Below are positions 17,248-25,876 of a DNA stretch of 64,000 bases, in pieces. The stretch's first letter is position 1. Each line of letters begins with the position of its first letter. The stretch spans positions 1 to 64,000 of the forward strand of contig MSHJ01000016.1 in NCBI GenBank assembly GCA_001941065.1, given 5' to 3'. Origin of the DNA: Alistipes sp. Zagget8 (GTDB lineage Bacteria; Bacteroidota; Bacteroidia; Bacteroidales; Rikenellaceae). The position numbers were made by a program, and so were the translations under genes. The notes beneath the pieces were generated by a model. It was not told the origin of the DNA. It did no database searches and saw only the letters and a program-made list of their open reading frames with translations.

Positions 17248-19353
17248 TTAACCCAGCTCCAGGTTGCTCACCCGGTCGGTCGCCGCGAACCCGAAACCGG
17301 GATATTCGTAGAGTCCGAAACGGGGTTCGGTCTCTCCCCGGGTATAGTTCCAGATCGAGGCGTAATCCTCGGGGTCCTCGCCCATCTTGCCGATCTGCCG
17401 CAGGTAGGCGGCTACCGACTTGTTCTCGACGATGAATATCTCGCCCATGCGGTCGATAATCGGACTGTGACGGCGCGTGCGGTCGTGGTCGAAACGCAGG
17501 ATGCGGCGCCCCTCGGGGGTGAGCCCCACCAGCCGGAAGGTCATGCTCTTGCCGATGGCCGGCAGGTTCAGCACGCTGCGGTCCGTGGCGAGAAACGGCA
17601 GGCGGTATTTGCGCATGAAGCGGCGGAGTTTCGCCGCCGTATCGTGCCCGTCGGCCAGCAGCGCGTCGAGCTCCGACGCCTGCTCTGCGGTGAGGCGCCC
17701 GTATATCTTCTCCTCGTGCTGCTCCTGCAGCGAACGGCTGTTGGGCGTGAAGACCGCGCGGTTCTCCTCGAAGCCCTTGACCGAGAAGGTGTAATAGCAC
17801 ACCACGCCCAGCGAATTGAGCACCTGACGCAGGCGTGTGGTGTGTCCGCGGCGCGAGGCGGCCACGGTATAGACCAGCTGGTTGGTGATGAGCCACCCGG
17901 CCGAAAGTATCTTCCGGATGGCCTCTTCGGCCTCGGGCGTCACCTCCAGCGGCGTCTGGAAATGGGTCTGGATGATAAACTGCTTCACGCCGACGGCCGA
18001 AGCTTTCTCGCGGAATTCGCGCAGAATCTCCACCAACCCGTCGTTCACACGCATCGGCAGGTAGGCCGGCAGGCGCGAGCCGAGACGCACGCGCTGCAGT
18101 TCGGCATATTTCTCCCCGTCGGGGCGTTCGGCATTGGCCCGGCGCTTGCGGCAGGCCATGCGGTAAACCGCCTCGAGGATATTTTGCAGGGTCTTGTTCT
18201 GGCTCATCAGCGCGTCGCCGCCCGTGATGAGAATGTCGCGCAGCTGGGTGTCCTCTTCGAAATAGTTCATCAACCGGCGCAGCTTGTGGTCCCACGACTC
18301 TTTGGGACGCAGCGCCTCGAATTCGAAATTGAGACGTTCGCTCTGGAAATCGTACATCCGCTGGCACGAAGCGCACAATCCGCCGCAGGCGCGGCCCATC
18401 GTGTCGGGAATCAGGATCGCCACCTCCGGATAACGGCGGTGGATATTGTGTCCGTCGGGCAGCAGCCACCCGGCGGCATTGGGTTTGCCCGCCTCGACGA
18501 CATCCTCGCGCTCCCAGGCACGGATCTGCCCGTAGGTCTCGACCAGCTGCGGCGAATAGAGGATGTAACTGCGGATGGCGGCATCGTCGTAACCGTCGCC
18601 CGTGACGTCGAGCAGCGAGAGGTAATAGGGCGTGGCGAAGAAGGGCATCCCCTTTTTGCGGGCCTTCGAGAGCAGGTACATCGTCTCGGACGACAGCGAC
18701 CCGGCCAGGAAACGGTTCAGCTCCGAAGGACTTTTCACGGCCATGGCCAGCTGGAAGCGGAAATCGCCCCACCACGCGGCCACCTGCCGGTATTTCTCGT
18801 CGTAAGTCATCCCCTCGGCGAACAAGTAGCGCGACGGGGTTTTCGACTTGCGGTTTTCGATTTTCTGCACCAGCAGGTGCAGCATCCGCTCGCGATTGTC
18901 GGCGCGGATCGCCCGCACCTCCTCATCCTGCCCCGAAAGCCAGCGTTCGGTGCGGCTGCGCACACGCTGCGGCGAGGGCTGCGGAATTTCCTCCCCGCCG
19001 AGCCGGCGGAACAGGTGGAACAGATCGACAAACAGGTCGGAAGGCATTTCGGAATTTTCGAGCCGTCCGGTAAGGAACTGCCACAACAGCGTCAGGGTCT
19101 GTACTTCCAGTTGACAGTCCGTGGATAATTCGTGGACTTCTTGTCCGTCATAACCGATCAACAGTCGAATCTGCTCTGCAGCTTCGCTCTCCGCAGCGGC
19201 ATGCCGGGCCACGAACTCCCCGAGGCGCGAGCGGAATTCCCCACCGTCGCAGCAGGCGTCGGCGAGGGCCGCAAGGTCGGGTAACTCCTGGCGATAGAGC
19301 AGTCCGAGCTGGGAAAGGGTCAGTGCAAGCATTTTCTTTTGCTTCATACGCAT
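17248..19353 (-). CDS. KamA family radical SAM protein (lysine 2,3-aminomutase-like)
   Basis: 701 residues. The radical SAM cluster motif is C323, C327 and C330 (CGGLCASC, CxxxCxxC). After it come LRDILITGGDALMS, a KamA-type strand motif, and the second half of the barrel. The N-terminal 300 residues precede the radical domain and are helical; this is much longer than classical lysine 2,3-aminomutase (about 420 residues). The PLP-binding and substrate-binding residues of true KamA cannot be confirmed by eye, so the amino-acid substrate is uncertain. Two ATG codons (19353 and 19347) are possible starts. It is a single-gene unit. Confidence 0.8.
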   Translation of the reverse strand: MRMKQKKMLALTLSQLGLLYRQELPDLAALADACCDGGEFRSRLGEFVARHAAAESEAAEQIRLLIGYDGQEVHELSTDCQLEVQTLTLLWQFLTGRLENSEMPSDLFVDLFHLFRRLGGEEIPQPSPQRVRSRTERWLSGQDEEVRAIRADNRERMLHLLVQKIENRKSKTPSRYLFAEGMTYDEKYRQVAAWWGDFRFQLAMAVKSPSELNRFLAGSLSSETMYLLSKARKKGMPFFATPYYLSLLDVTGDGYDDAAIRSYILYSPQLVETYGQIRAWEREDVVEAGKPNAAGWLLPDGHNIHRRYPEVAILIPDTMGRACGGLCASCQRMYDFQSERLNFEFEALRPKESWDHKLRRLMNYFEEDTQLRDILITGGDALMSQNKTLQNILEAVYRMACRKRRANAERPDGEKYAELQRVRLGSRLPAYLPMRVNDGLVEILREFREKASAVGVKQFIIQTHFQTPLEVTPEAEEAIRKILSAGWLITNQLVYTVAASRRGHTTRLRQVLNSLGVVCYYTFSVKGFEENRAVFTPNSRSLQEQHEEKIYGRLTAEQASELDALLADGHDTAAKLRRFMRKYRLPFLATDRSVLNLPAIGKSMTFRLVGLTPEGRRILRFDHDRTRRHSPIIDRMGEIFIVENKSVAAYLRQIGKMGEDPEDYASIWNYTRGETEPRFGLYEYPGFGFAATDRVSNLELG

Positions 19354-19435
19354 TTTTTATTTAAGACGTTTGAGATAGGCGCAAAATTGCGAGTTCACAC
19401 CGGAGCGTCACCGCCGGATTGCATTTTGCGGGAAC

Positions 19436-19461
19436 AATATAGTAAAAATTTTTATTATATT
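19436..19461. repeat. AT-rich inverted repeat upstream of the kamA-like gene
   Basis: Two 13-base arms (19436-19448 and 19449-19461) are complementary except for one G-T pair and abut directly. It is about 85 bases before the start of the radical SAM gene and could be an operator or a cruciform. The remaining intergenic DNA (19354-19518) shows no exact TAnnTTTG box. A shorter 8-bp repeat pair lies at 19380-19387 and 19423-19430. Confidence 0.4.
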
Positions 19462-19518
19462 CAAGCATATTCCTGCAAATCTTCCGCATTTGAATAAATT
19501 ATAGCCGGAAAACGAAAA

Positions 19519-19541
19519 CCGCAACCCGTTTGGGGTTGCGG
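19519..19541 (-). terminator. Terminator of the capsule operon
   Basis: A 9-bp stem (19519-19527 and 19533-19541) lies 30 bases beyond the last gene of the leftward operon and is followed, on the minus strand, by TTTTCGTTTT. Confidence 0.7.
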
Positions 19542-19571
19542 CTTTCAGTTCAAGCGATATGCCAGAATAGG

Positions 19572-20710
19572 CTAAAGGGCAAGGCTATTTTTTATTACAT
19601 CGGCAACCGCCCGGATCTGTTCGTCCGTGAGCGACGAGCCTGAAGGAAGGCACAATCCCTTGTTGAAAATCCGCTCGGCCGTGCCGTCGCCGTAGAACGG
19701 ACAATCCGCATAGACAGGCGCATGTGCATCGGACGCCACAGCAAGCGCGACTCGATGTTTTCCGCCTCGAGACGGAGCCGGATATCATCGGCCGTCATCC
19801 CGCAAACGGCCGGATCGACCGTCATGCAGGTGAGCCAGAAATTCGAATCATACTCCGCCCCCGGATTCTGCATCACCTCAACACCCTTTATATCCTCCAA
19901 CAGCCCGGTGTAAAGGGCATGGATGGCCCGCCTCCGGGCAATATGCCCGGCAAGCACCAGCATCTGCCCACGGCCGATACCGGCACAAATATTCGACATA
20001 CGGTAATTGTAACCGATGTGTTCGTGATAATAGTAAGGGCGATTCTCCCGGGCCTGCGTGGCATAAAACATCGTGCGTCGGGCTTCCTCCCCGGTCCGGC
20101 AGATCAGCGCACCGCCTCCCGAGGTCGTAATCATCTTGTTGCCGTTGAACGACAACGCCCCGAATTCGCCGAATGCACCGCATTTCCGACCCTTATATTC
20201 GGAACCGATGGCTTCGGCAGCATCTTCCATGATCGGAATACCGTATTTGGCAGCAACGGCACCAATTTCATCCATTCTGGCAGGCATTCCGTATAAATGT
20301 ACCGGAACGATCGCCTTCGGGTATTTCCCGGTTTTTGCCTTACGGTCGAGGATAGCCTCTTCGAGGAAGCGGGGCGACATATTCCATGTATCGGCCTCGC
20401 TGTCGACATAAACCGGCTTCGCACCGAGGTAGGCAACGGGATTGGCCGACGCCGCAAAGGTAAACGACTGACAGACAACTTCATCTCCCGGACCTACCCC
20501 CAGTTGCAATAAACCCAGATGAATGGCGGCTGTTCCGGATGCAAGCGCCACGATATGCCGCTCCTCACCGATAAAAGCCTCCAAATCCTTTTCGAAAGCA
20601 TCGACATTGGGTCCCAGGGGTACCACCCAATTAGTATCGAAAGCCTCCTTGATAAATGCCTGCTCACTGCCACCCATCTGTGCTAGCGAGAGGTAAATTC
20701 GTTCATGCAT
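19572..20710 (-). pseudogene. DegT/DnrJ/EryC1 aminotransferase with a frameshift
   Basis: PLP-dependent sugar aminotransferase, which would add an amino group to a 4-keto nucleotide sugar. Family features are VALASGTAAIHLGL, QSFTFAASANP, the EDAAEAIGSEYKG stretch and the PLP-lysine segment SFNGNKMITTSGGG. The frame starting at 20710 loses the family sequence after RPMHM and stops at 19595. In the +1-shifted frame the normal C-terminus follows (PVYADCPFYG...FNKGLCLPSGSSLTDEQI) and stops at 19572. One base is missing near 19718-19721. Restored length is 379 residues, normal for the family. No slippery heptamer is present, so it is either a true mutation or a sequencing error. The neighbouring sugar transferase suggests it makes the first sugar of the repeat unit. 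Confidence 0.85.
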
Positions 20711-20721
20711 AATCGATCTAT

Positions 20722-21327
20722 TTATGATTGTATCTCCGCCAATTCGCCGGAACGGAAAATCGTCTGGAAGATCAGCCGGATATCTCCGCAGAAAGTCCGG
20801 TTATGATAATAATCGAGGTTGATCCGGACCTTGTCGGGAAAAATCACCTCGTCGTTGTATCGCCGGGGATCGGCGACCTGTGCCAACAGCTCCTCCTCAT
20901 CGGCATATTTCAAGGAAGCCGGGCCCGTTATCCCGGGACGGAGTTTCAGAACAAGCCGGTCTTCGCCCTGCAATCGGTCCGCATATCCCGGAACGTCGGG
21001 ACGCGGCCCGACGAAACTCATGTCGCCCTTGAAAACGTTCCATAATTCGGGAAGCTCATCGAGCTTATATTTCCTCAACTTTGCCCCCAACGGTGTAATA
21101 CGGCTCTCCCCGGCAACCGAAACCGTCGATCCCGAATGGCTTACGGTCATCGACCGGAATTTGTACATGGTAAACAATTTGCCGTTCCGCCCGACACGAC
21201 GCTGCCTGAAGATGACAGGACCTCCCGGCATCTTACACTTAATAAGAATCGCCACAATGAGCAATACAGGCCACAACAGCAATAATCCGAGCAAGGAAGC
21301 GACCCGATCGAAAAGATATTTCAACAT
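20722..21327 (-). CDS. Initiating undecaprenyl-phosphate sugar transferase
   Basis: 201 residues from MLKYLFDRVASLLGLLLLWP. One N-terminal membrane helix or re-entrant hairpin is followed by the bacterial sugar transferase domain with KFRSMTV, DELPELWNVFKGDMSFVGPRP and LKLRPGITGPASLKY. It transfers a sugar-1-phosphate from a UDP-sugar to undecaprenyl phosphate at the inner membrane and starts each repeat unit. Lack of a long N-terminal membrane part places it with PglC/WcfS-type small enzymes. The frame has an earlier ATG at 21345, which overlaps licD; the start at 21327 lies 14 bases after that stop. Paired with the aminotransferase downstream, it resembles WcfS/WcfR of the B. fragilis PSA locus (inference). 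Confidence 0.9.
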   Translation of the reverse strand: MLKYLFDRVASLLGLLLLWPVLLIVAILIKCKMPGGPVIFRQRRVGRNGKLFTMYKFRSMTVSHSGSTVSVAGESRITPLGAKLRKYKLDELPELWNVFKGDMSFVGPRPDVPGYADRLQGEDRLVLKLRPGITGPASLKYADEEELLAQVADPRRYNDEVIFPDKVRINLDYYHNRTFCGDIRLIFQTIFRSGELAEIQS

Positions 21328-21341
21328 ATACAATGAGCCTC

Positions 21342-22136
21342 TCAATATTTACCGAAATCAATGGAAATCACATGCAAACCGACTTGCTGTTCGATTGGAG
21401 GCAGTTTCATATAATCACCAAACACCTGCGTCAAATATTGGTGATAATGCTCGGGGACAGGCAACATCGTATCCTCGAACGGGACATCACAAGGTTCCCC
21501 ATATATAGCTTTGCCGATCACTGCGCTTTTCCACCTCGTCCGGCCATAAAAGAATCCCCAATACGGAGTCTCCTTACCGTTGTATTTCTCGATCTGCCGA
21601 ATACAGAACCGCCTCAAAAACCCGATTTTCAACGGAAAAGAGGCCCAAATCATCAGTTTCTTTTTTAGACCTGCATCATCATACTTCCGCCGGCTCAACT
21701 GATAGCACAAATAACATTTGGCACAAAAATACTGAAAGCGCCCGATCAGCGGATTTCCGGAGACCTCATCCATCTTAAAGACATCGATATAAATTCCCCG
21801 ACAACCGTTTGCAGGCACAAACTCATCGAATTCCTGGATACAGGTGCCTTTCAAACGAACCTTCGAAAAATTCATTGGCCAGTCCTCGAGTCCGACCTGT
21901 AAACAATATTTGTCCGGATTCAACCGGGTCCGGCAAATCTCGATGAACCGAGTGTAATTCTCGTTTGTCATGATGATGTCGAGATCATCATCCCACGGAA
22001 TGAACCCTTTGTGGCGGATAGCACCGATGGCAGATCCCCCAAGTAAATAATATGAAATGCCGTTCTCCCGGCACAAAGCATCAATATCCTTGATAATAGA
22101 CAGAATAACCTGTTGCAAATGTTGTATCTCGGCCAT
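21342..22136 (-). CDS. LicD family phosphotransferase
   Basis: 264 residues from MAEIQHLQQVILSII. The LicD/fukutin signature LLGGSAIGAIRHKGFIPWDDDLDII is complete; the DDD residues bind metal and activate the phosphodiester donor. LicD proteins transfer phosphocholine or, in fukutin relatives, polyol phosphates such as ribitol or glycerol phosphate from CDP-linked donors to glycans. The gene starts two bases after the stop of the SDR-cytidylyltransferase fusion, which would make such a CDP-linked donor, so a polyol-phosphate decoration is likely. A TTG start at 22163 is possible but would overlap. Confidence 0.85.
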   Translation of the reverse strand: MAEIQHLQQVILSIIKDIDALCRENGISYYLLGGSAIGAIRHKGFIPWDDDLDIIMTNENYTRFIEICRTRLNPDKYCLQVGLEDWPMNFSKVRLKGTCIQEFDEFVPANGCRGIYIDVFKMDEVSGNPLIGRFQYFCAKCYLCYQLSRRKYDDAGLKKKLMIWASFPLKIGFLRRFCIRQIEKYNGKETPYWGFFYGRTRWKSAVIGKAIYGEPCDVPFEDTMLPVPEHYHQYLTQVFGDYMKLPPIEQQVGLHVISIDFGKY

Positions 22137-22138
22137 TT

Positions 22139-23287
22139 CTATTTTGTGGAATTCATCAAGCAATCACGCAACTGCGTACTGCTCGTCCCTTCGGTATATG
22201 GTAAATAAATAATCTGTACGTCCTTATCGCCGAAATACGCTTCATATCTGTTGAACCGCTCCGTTCCCTTATAATCCGACCCGACGAACAGGCAGTCGTA
22301 TTTCACTATCTCTTTTTTATACACATCATCGTCCTCGGGTTCAGAAGGTATCACCCGGTCCACATACTTTATATTCCCGACAATCTCTGCCCGCTCTTCG
22401 AAAGGGATGAATGCTACCTTCCCTTTATGCGAAGCATCCCTATGTACTCCGACAACCAGATAATCACAGCAAGCCTTTGCCCGGCGTAGTAAATTGAGAT
22501 GCCCGATATGAAACAAGTCGAACGTCCCGCTCAGATAACCGACTTTTACCTGCGGAACGGACGATACCCGCCCGTTTTTCAATTTATAACCGATACTATG
22601 CATTCCATACTCGTGCCCATCCTTTTTGTAACGTTCTATAACCTCACCGAATACCTCAATCTGCGGGACAAACAATGTCTCCCGGCTCTCCATACGAGCT
22701 ATTATCTCGCGGGCCAGACTACCAACCTGCAGGAGATCGTTACTGCCTCCAGAAAACCGGGTTCCCTGAACCGATCCCGGAGATACGGCCAGAATCCTGT
22801 TCGCATACCCCTCATATTCAAGCTCAATGTTCACACTCTCAATAAACCGACAAACGGCAGCCTTGGTCGCAGCATACACAGAAAACATCGGAGATGACAC
22901 CAGTCCGGCAATACTGCACAATACGGCACACTGAAAGTCATTTTTTGATCTTATTTTATTGTAAAAATGCTTTATAATGCGTATTACAGCAATGCTGTTT
23001 ACTTTAAAACCATTGGAGATCTCAATATCCAACAAATCCTCAAAAGCAGCAACCCGACCAAATCCGGCGGTAATCACCAAAGCATCGATATCCGTTATTT
23101 CATCCAGCACAGACAAGTCTCCATCTAACAGGTTGCATTTTTTAAAAATCACATTCCCTCCTGACAGCGAAATATCCGGTTCCACCCGATCTATGATATA
23201 TATTTTACCGGTACCCCGAGCGGCTAATTCAGCAACCACCGCCAGCCCGATTCCATTGCTCCCTCCAACTACTAAAATATTTTTCAT
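22139..23287 (-). CDS. Fusion of short-chain dehydrogenase and cytidylyltransferase
   Basis: 382 residues with two enzymes. Residues 1 to about 230 are an NAD(P)-dependent short-chain dehydrogenase: GGSNGIGLAV nucleotide loop, VITAGFG, and the YxxxK catalytic pair in SVYAATKAA. Residues of about 245-382 form a TagD-like nucleotidyltransferase: GTFDLFHIGHLNLLRRAK carries the HxGH motif, and TEGTSSTQLRD is the usual ISTT-like end. The natural reading is that the first domain reduces a ketose or keto-triose phosphate to a polyol phosphate, and the second couples it to CTP to give a CDP-polyol. The exact polyol (glycerol, ribitol or other) cannot be told. LicD follows directly. Both halves look intact. 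Confidence 0.85.
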   Translation of the reverse strand: MKNILVVGGSNGIGLAVVAELAARGTGKIYIIDRVEPDISLSGGNVIFKKCNLLDGDLSVLDEITDIDALVITAGFGRVAAFEDLLDIEISNGFKVNSIAVIRIIKHFYNKIRSKNDFQCAVLCSIAGLVSSPMFSVYAATKAAVCRFIESVNIELEYEGYANRILAVSPGSVQGTRFSGGSNDLLQVGSLAREIIARMESRETLFVPQIEVFGEVIERYKKDGHEYGMHSIGYKLKNGRVSSVPQVKVGYLSGTFDLFHIGHLNLLRRAKACCDYLVVGVHRDASHKGKVAFIPFEERAEIVGNIKYVDRVIPSEPEDDDVYKKEIVKYDCLFVGSDYKGTERFNRYEAYFGDKDVQIIYLPYTEGTSSTQLRDCLMNSTK

Positions 23288-23299
23288 ATGCTCTGTTGT

Positions 23300-24118
23300 T
23301 TATCTTCTGAGCAGTTTTCGGAAAATCAGCCCTCGCAGTTTATCGGGCATGATTACTTCCACGACAAAACGCCCCGCTACATTGTATGCGAATCGGGGAA
23401 ACGAAATGAGATGATGTCTCCACATATATTTTTGAAGAGTCGTCTCACTTTTGAAATACCGCCAACCGCCCCGGCGGGCATACATCTCCTTCCCGACCCT
23501 GACATGAACCAGATTTTCCTGTATATTATGGAAACAGCATCCTTTCAACGCCAATCGCACCCACAAATAGTAATCTTCCTCACAATACCAGTCCAGATAG
23601 CCTCCAGCCTTCTGAACGTCCGTCTTTCGCAACATGACCGTAACCATATTCATCGGACAGCGTGAGCGCATATAGGATTTAATCTCGCGGTCATTCTGAG
23701 GGACCATCCTGACTCCGACTACATTCGATGGCTCATCGACAAACTCATGGATCAACCCTCCGACAACCGATACTTCAGGATGCTTCCGAAACACCTCCAA
23801 TTGCTTTTCAAACCGAGTTGACAGGGCAATGTCATCGCTGTCCATGACCGCAACCAATTCATTTGAGGCAGCTTTAAGTCCCGTTTGCCGAGCCACGGCA
23901 TGCCCCTGATTTTTCTCCAGGCGAATGACCTTCAGCATCTCAATCTCGTCAGCTAACGAGCATATCTCATGGTCCAACACCCCGGGAATCGGGCCGTCTA
24001 CAACCAAAATGATCTCACTGGGAGGAACAGTCTGGTAGCAGACGCTCTTAATAGCCATACGAAAATCCGCCGGTTTATCGTTGAAATAAACCGACATACA
24101 CACAGAAAAGGAACTCAT
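23300..24118 (-). CDS. Family 2 glycosyltransferase
   Basis: 272 residues from MSSFSVCMSVYFNDKPADF. GT-A fold: the N-terminal SVCMSVYFND strand, LEKNQGHAVARQTGL, and the metal-binding VMDSDDIALSTRFEKQ. EEDYYLWVRLALKG is the usual acceptor-side catalytic region. It adds one sugar to the growing lipid-linked repeat on the cytoplasmic face. Its ATG overlaps the stop of the second deacetylase frame as ATGA (24115-24118), which supports that frame as the real C-terminus of the upstream gene. The long frame upstream to 24310 is not coding. Confidence 0.88.
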   Translation of the reverse strand: MSSFSVCMSVYFNDKPADFRMAIKSVCYQTVPPSEIILVVDGPIPGVLDHEICSLADEIEMLKVIRLEKNQGHAVARQTGLKAASNELVAVMDSDDIALSTRFEKQLEVFRKHPEVSVVGGLIHEFVDEPSNVVGVRMVPQNDREIKSYMRSRCPMNMVTVMLRKTDVQKAGGYLDWYCEEDYYLWVRLALKGCCFHNIQENLVHVRVGKEMYARRGGWRYFKSETTLQKYMWRHHLISFPRFAYNVAGRFVVEVIMPDKLRGLIFRKLLRR

Positions 24119-24860
24119 TTCACACTCCTGTAGATAAAATTGCGGAAAGGATAATAAGCATTCCCCAACATTTTTTTCAGACAATGCAACATTCGAAAAC
24201 GGATATCCAGATAAGCCTTGTAAGTCCCGACAACCAAACGCGCAGATATATAATCCCGTGGTGAATTGTGCAAAATGACATATCGCCCTATTATTGCAGT
24301 CTCCCTGCAATACCTAATTTTTGTCGTCGGAGCAGATGTATAGAGAAACCGGATCCCATGATTAGCCGCCGATTCCATAACAGACGAAGACTCAAACCCA
24401 TTAGGAACAGAGGCATATACGACGGGGCGGTGCAGAATTCCCGACAAAATCTCGAGAGATTTTCCCCATTCGAAATCAATCTCTTCAGGCGATACTCGGA
24501 CATCTCTTTATGCGAGTGAGAATGGGAGCCGATAATATGTCCCCTCCTATCAAGATCGGCAATCTGATCCGGAGTTAAAAAACCCGAAGCGCCGATTTGC
24601 GAAGTCGTAATGAAAAAAATTCCTTTTAATCCGTACCGCTCCAAAAGAGGGGCTATAAGCGAATAAGACGAAATCCCACCGTCGTCAAATGTGAACGCAA
24701 TTTCCGTATCGGGATACTTTTGGCAATATTCAACCGCATCCAGAATATGCTGTTCAAACCGTTCGACATCAATCTTATACAAGTTTGGACCGATGCCCTG
24801 GAATCCTCCGGATTCTGCCACAGATTCACGGTATACGCAGTGATACATCAAATTAATCAT
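24115..24860 (-). pseudogene. Polysaccharide deacetylase with a frameshift
   Basis: The first frame (MINLMYHCVYRESVAESGG from 24860) has the NodB-fold motifs FTFDDGG (metal and catalytic aspartates) and HIIGSHSHSH (two metal-binding histidines). After HKEMSE the family sequence jumps to another frame (SPEEIDFEWGKSLEILSGIL...PVVYASVPNG), which runs to a stop at 24115. The join is near 24491-24505 and needs one added base; there is no homopolymer. As it stands, the first frame ends at 24291 with unrelated residues. The intact enzyme (248 residues) would remove acetyl groups from a sugar of the polymer or precursor. The start overlaps the FemAB-like gene's stop as ATGA. Confidence 0.8.
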
Positions 24861-25876
24861 GCACCTTTTTTTCTGAAAAGGGATATCCATCTCCACATTT
24901 TATAGTACCCCCACTTTGCCAAATTACGCAGTGTAATGATATATGAATGCCTGGCCGCAAATAATCGAGGCCGAACATAAGGCCGAGGTCCGTATTTTTC
25001 CTTATACGTACGTCCTCCTCCACACTCGAATACCTCTATCCCCTTCTCTTTCAAGTCCATCAGCGCCGTATAATAAAGAGCCTCATTTAAATACAAATGC
25101 TGATATTCCCGATAGGAGGCTGCTGCAATGGCAAACCCCATTCGTCCATCATAATATCGGTAACACGAAGCCACACTTTTACTTCCGACATAGACCTCGT
25201 AAGCTACGACTTTACCCTGAGCAGCCATATCGAGAATCGAATCCGCAAGAAACTGTTCACTATGCGTAGGTGTTAATCCCTGTTTTTCAAATACATCGAC
25301 TAATTGACGATAATGGTGTTTGATAAAACGATCAAAGTCCGATACTTTTTCAATCGTAAAAGCAGAAAAATCCGGTTTGAATATTTTCCGGATTTGCCCC
25401 TTCGTACTCTTGTACATAGCTCCCAGTATTTCATCCTGACTCTGCGTCAGATCAATGTAATAACCAGGTTGAAGCTGAAACCTTAATTTCGTATGGATAA
25501 CCTGTTCAACATTCAAGTCCCAATCCGAAATCTGCAGATAATCGCAATATTTTCTATCAAGAATCCACGGTATGAGTTCCTGATATACGCCACTGCGTTG
25601 TTTGGGAGTTATATCAATCAAGAACGAACATCCCTGGAAAGGAGTCTCCCACCCATCGAAAGGAGAGCCTACAACCGTATAGAAGAGTTTAAACCGTTCT
25701 CCGATAAAATATCCGACAACACCTCCTTTTTGCGAAATCTCAATAATGAATATTTCCAATCCGAGCCGGCGACACAAATGCTCCGTCCAAGCCTGGCTTT
25801 TGAAAACATGATGATCTCGGCAGGACTCAATCCGGGACCAAGGATAGGGAGGCTCCAGCCTTTTAAATTCGTACAT
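24857..25876 (-). CDS. GNAT/FemAB-like acyl or aminoacyl transferase
   Basis: 339 residues from MYEFKRLEPPYPWSRIESC; an ATG eight codons earlier is possible. It has the duplicated GNAT-like build of FemAB and the Acetyltransf_6 family: first half YCDYLQISDWDLNVEQ, second half VASCYRYYDGRMGFAIAAASYREY and LNEALYYTALMDLKEKGIEVFECGGG. Such proteins in polysaccharide operons add acyl or aminoacyl groups to amino sugars. The substrate is not predictable. It overlaps the preceding gene by 14 bases and the next by 4, so it is translationally coupled. Confidence 0.75.
   Translation of the reverse strand: MYEFKRLEPPYPWSRIESCRDHHVFKSQAWTEHLCRRLGLEIFIIEISQKGGVVGYFIGERFKLFYTVVGSPFDGWETPFQGCSFLIDITPKQRSGVYQELIPWILDRKYCDYLQISDWDLNVEQVIHTKLRFQLQPGYYIDLTQSQDEILGAMYKSTKGQIRKIFKPDFSAFTIEKVSDFDRFIKHHYRQLVDVFEKQGLTPTHSEQFLADSILDMAAQGKVVAYEVYVGSKSVASCYRYYDGRMGFAIAAASYREYQHLYLNEALYYTALMDLKEKGIEVFECGGGRTYKEKYGPRPYVRPRLFAARHSYIITLRNLAKWGYYKMWRWISLFRKKGA

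Noticed and set aside
19700..19740. Programmed frameshift in the aminotransferase
   Set aside because: No slippery heptamer or following pseudoknot is apparent, and relatives are encoded in one frame as far as I know.
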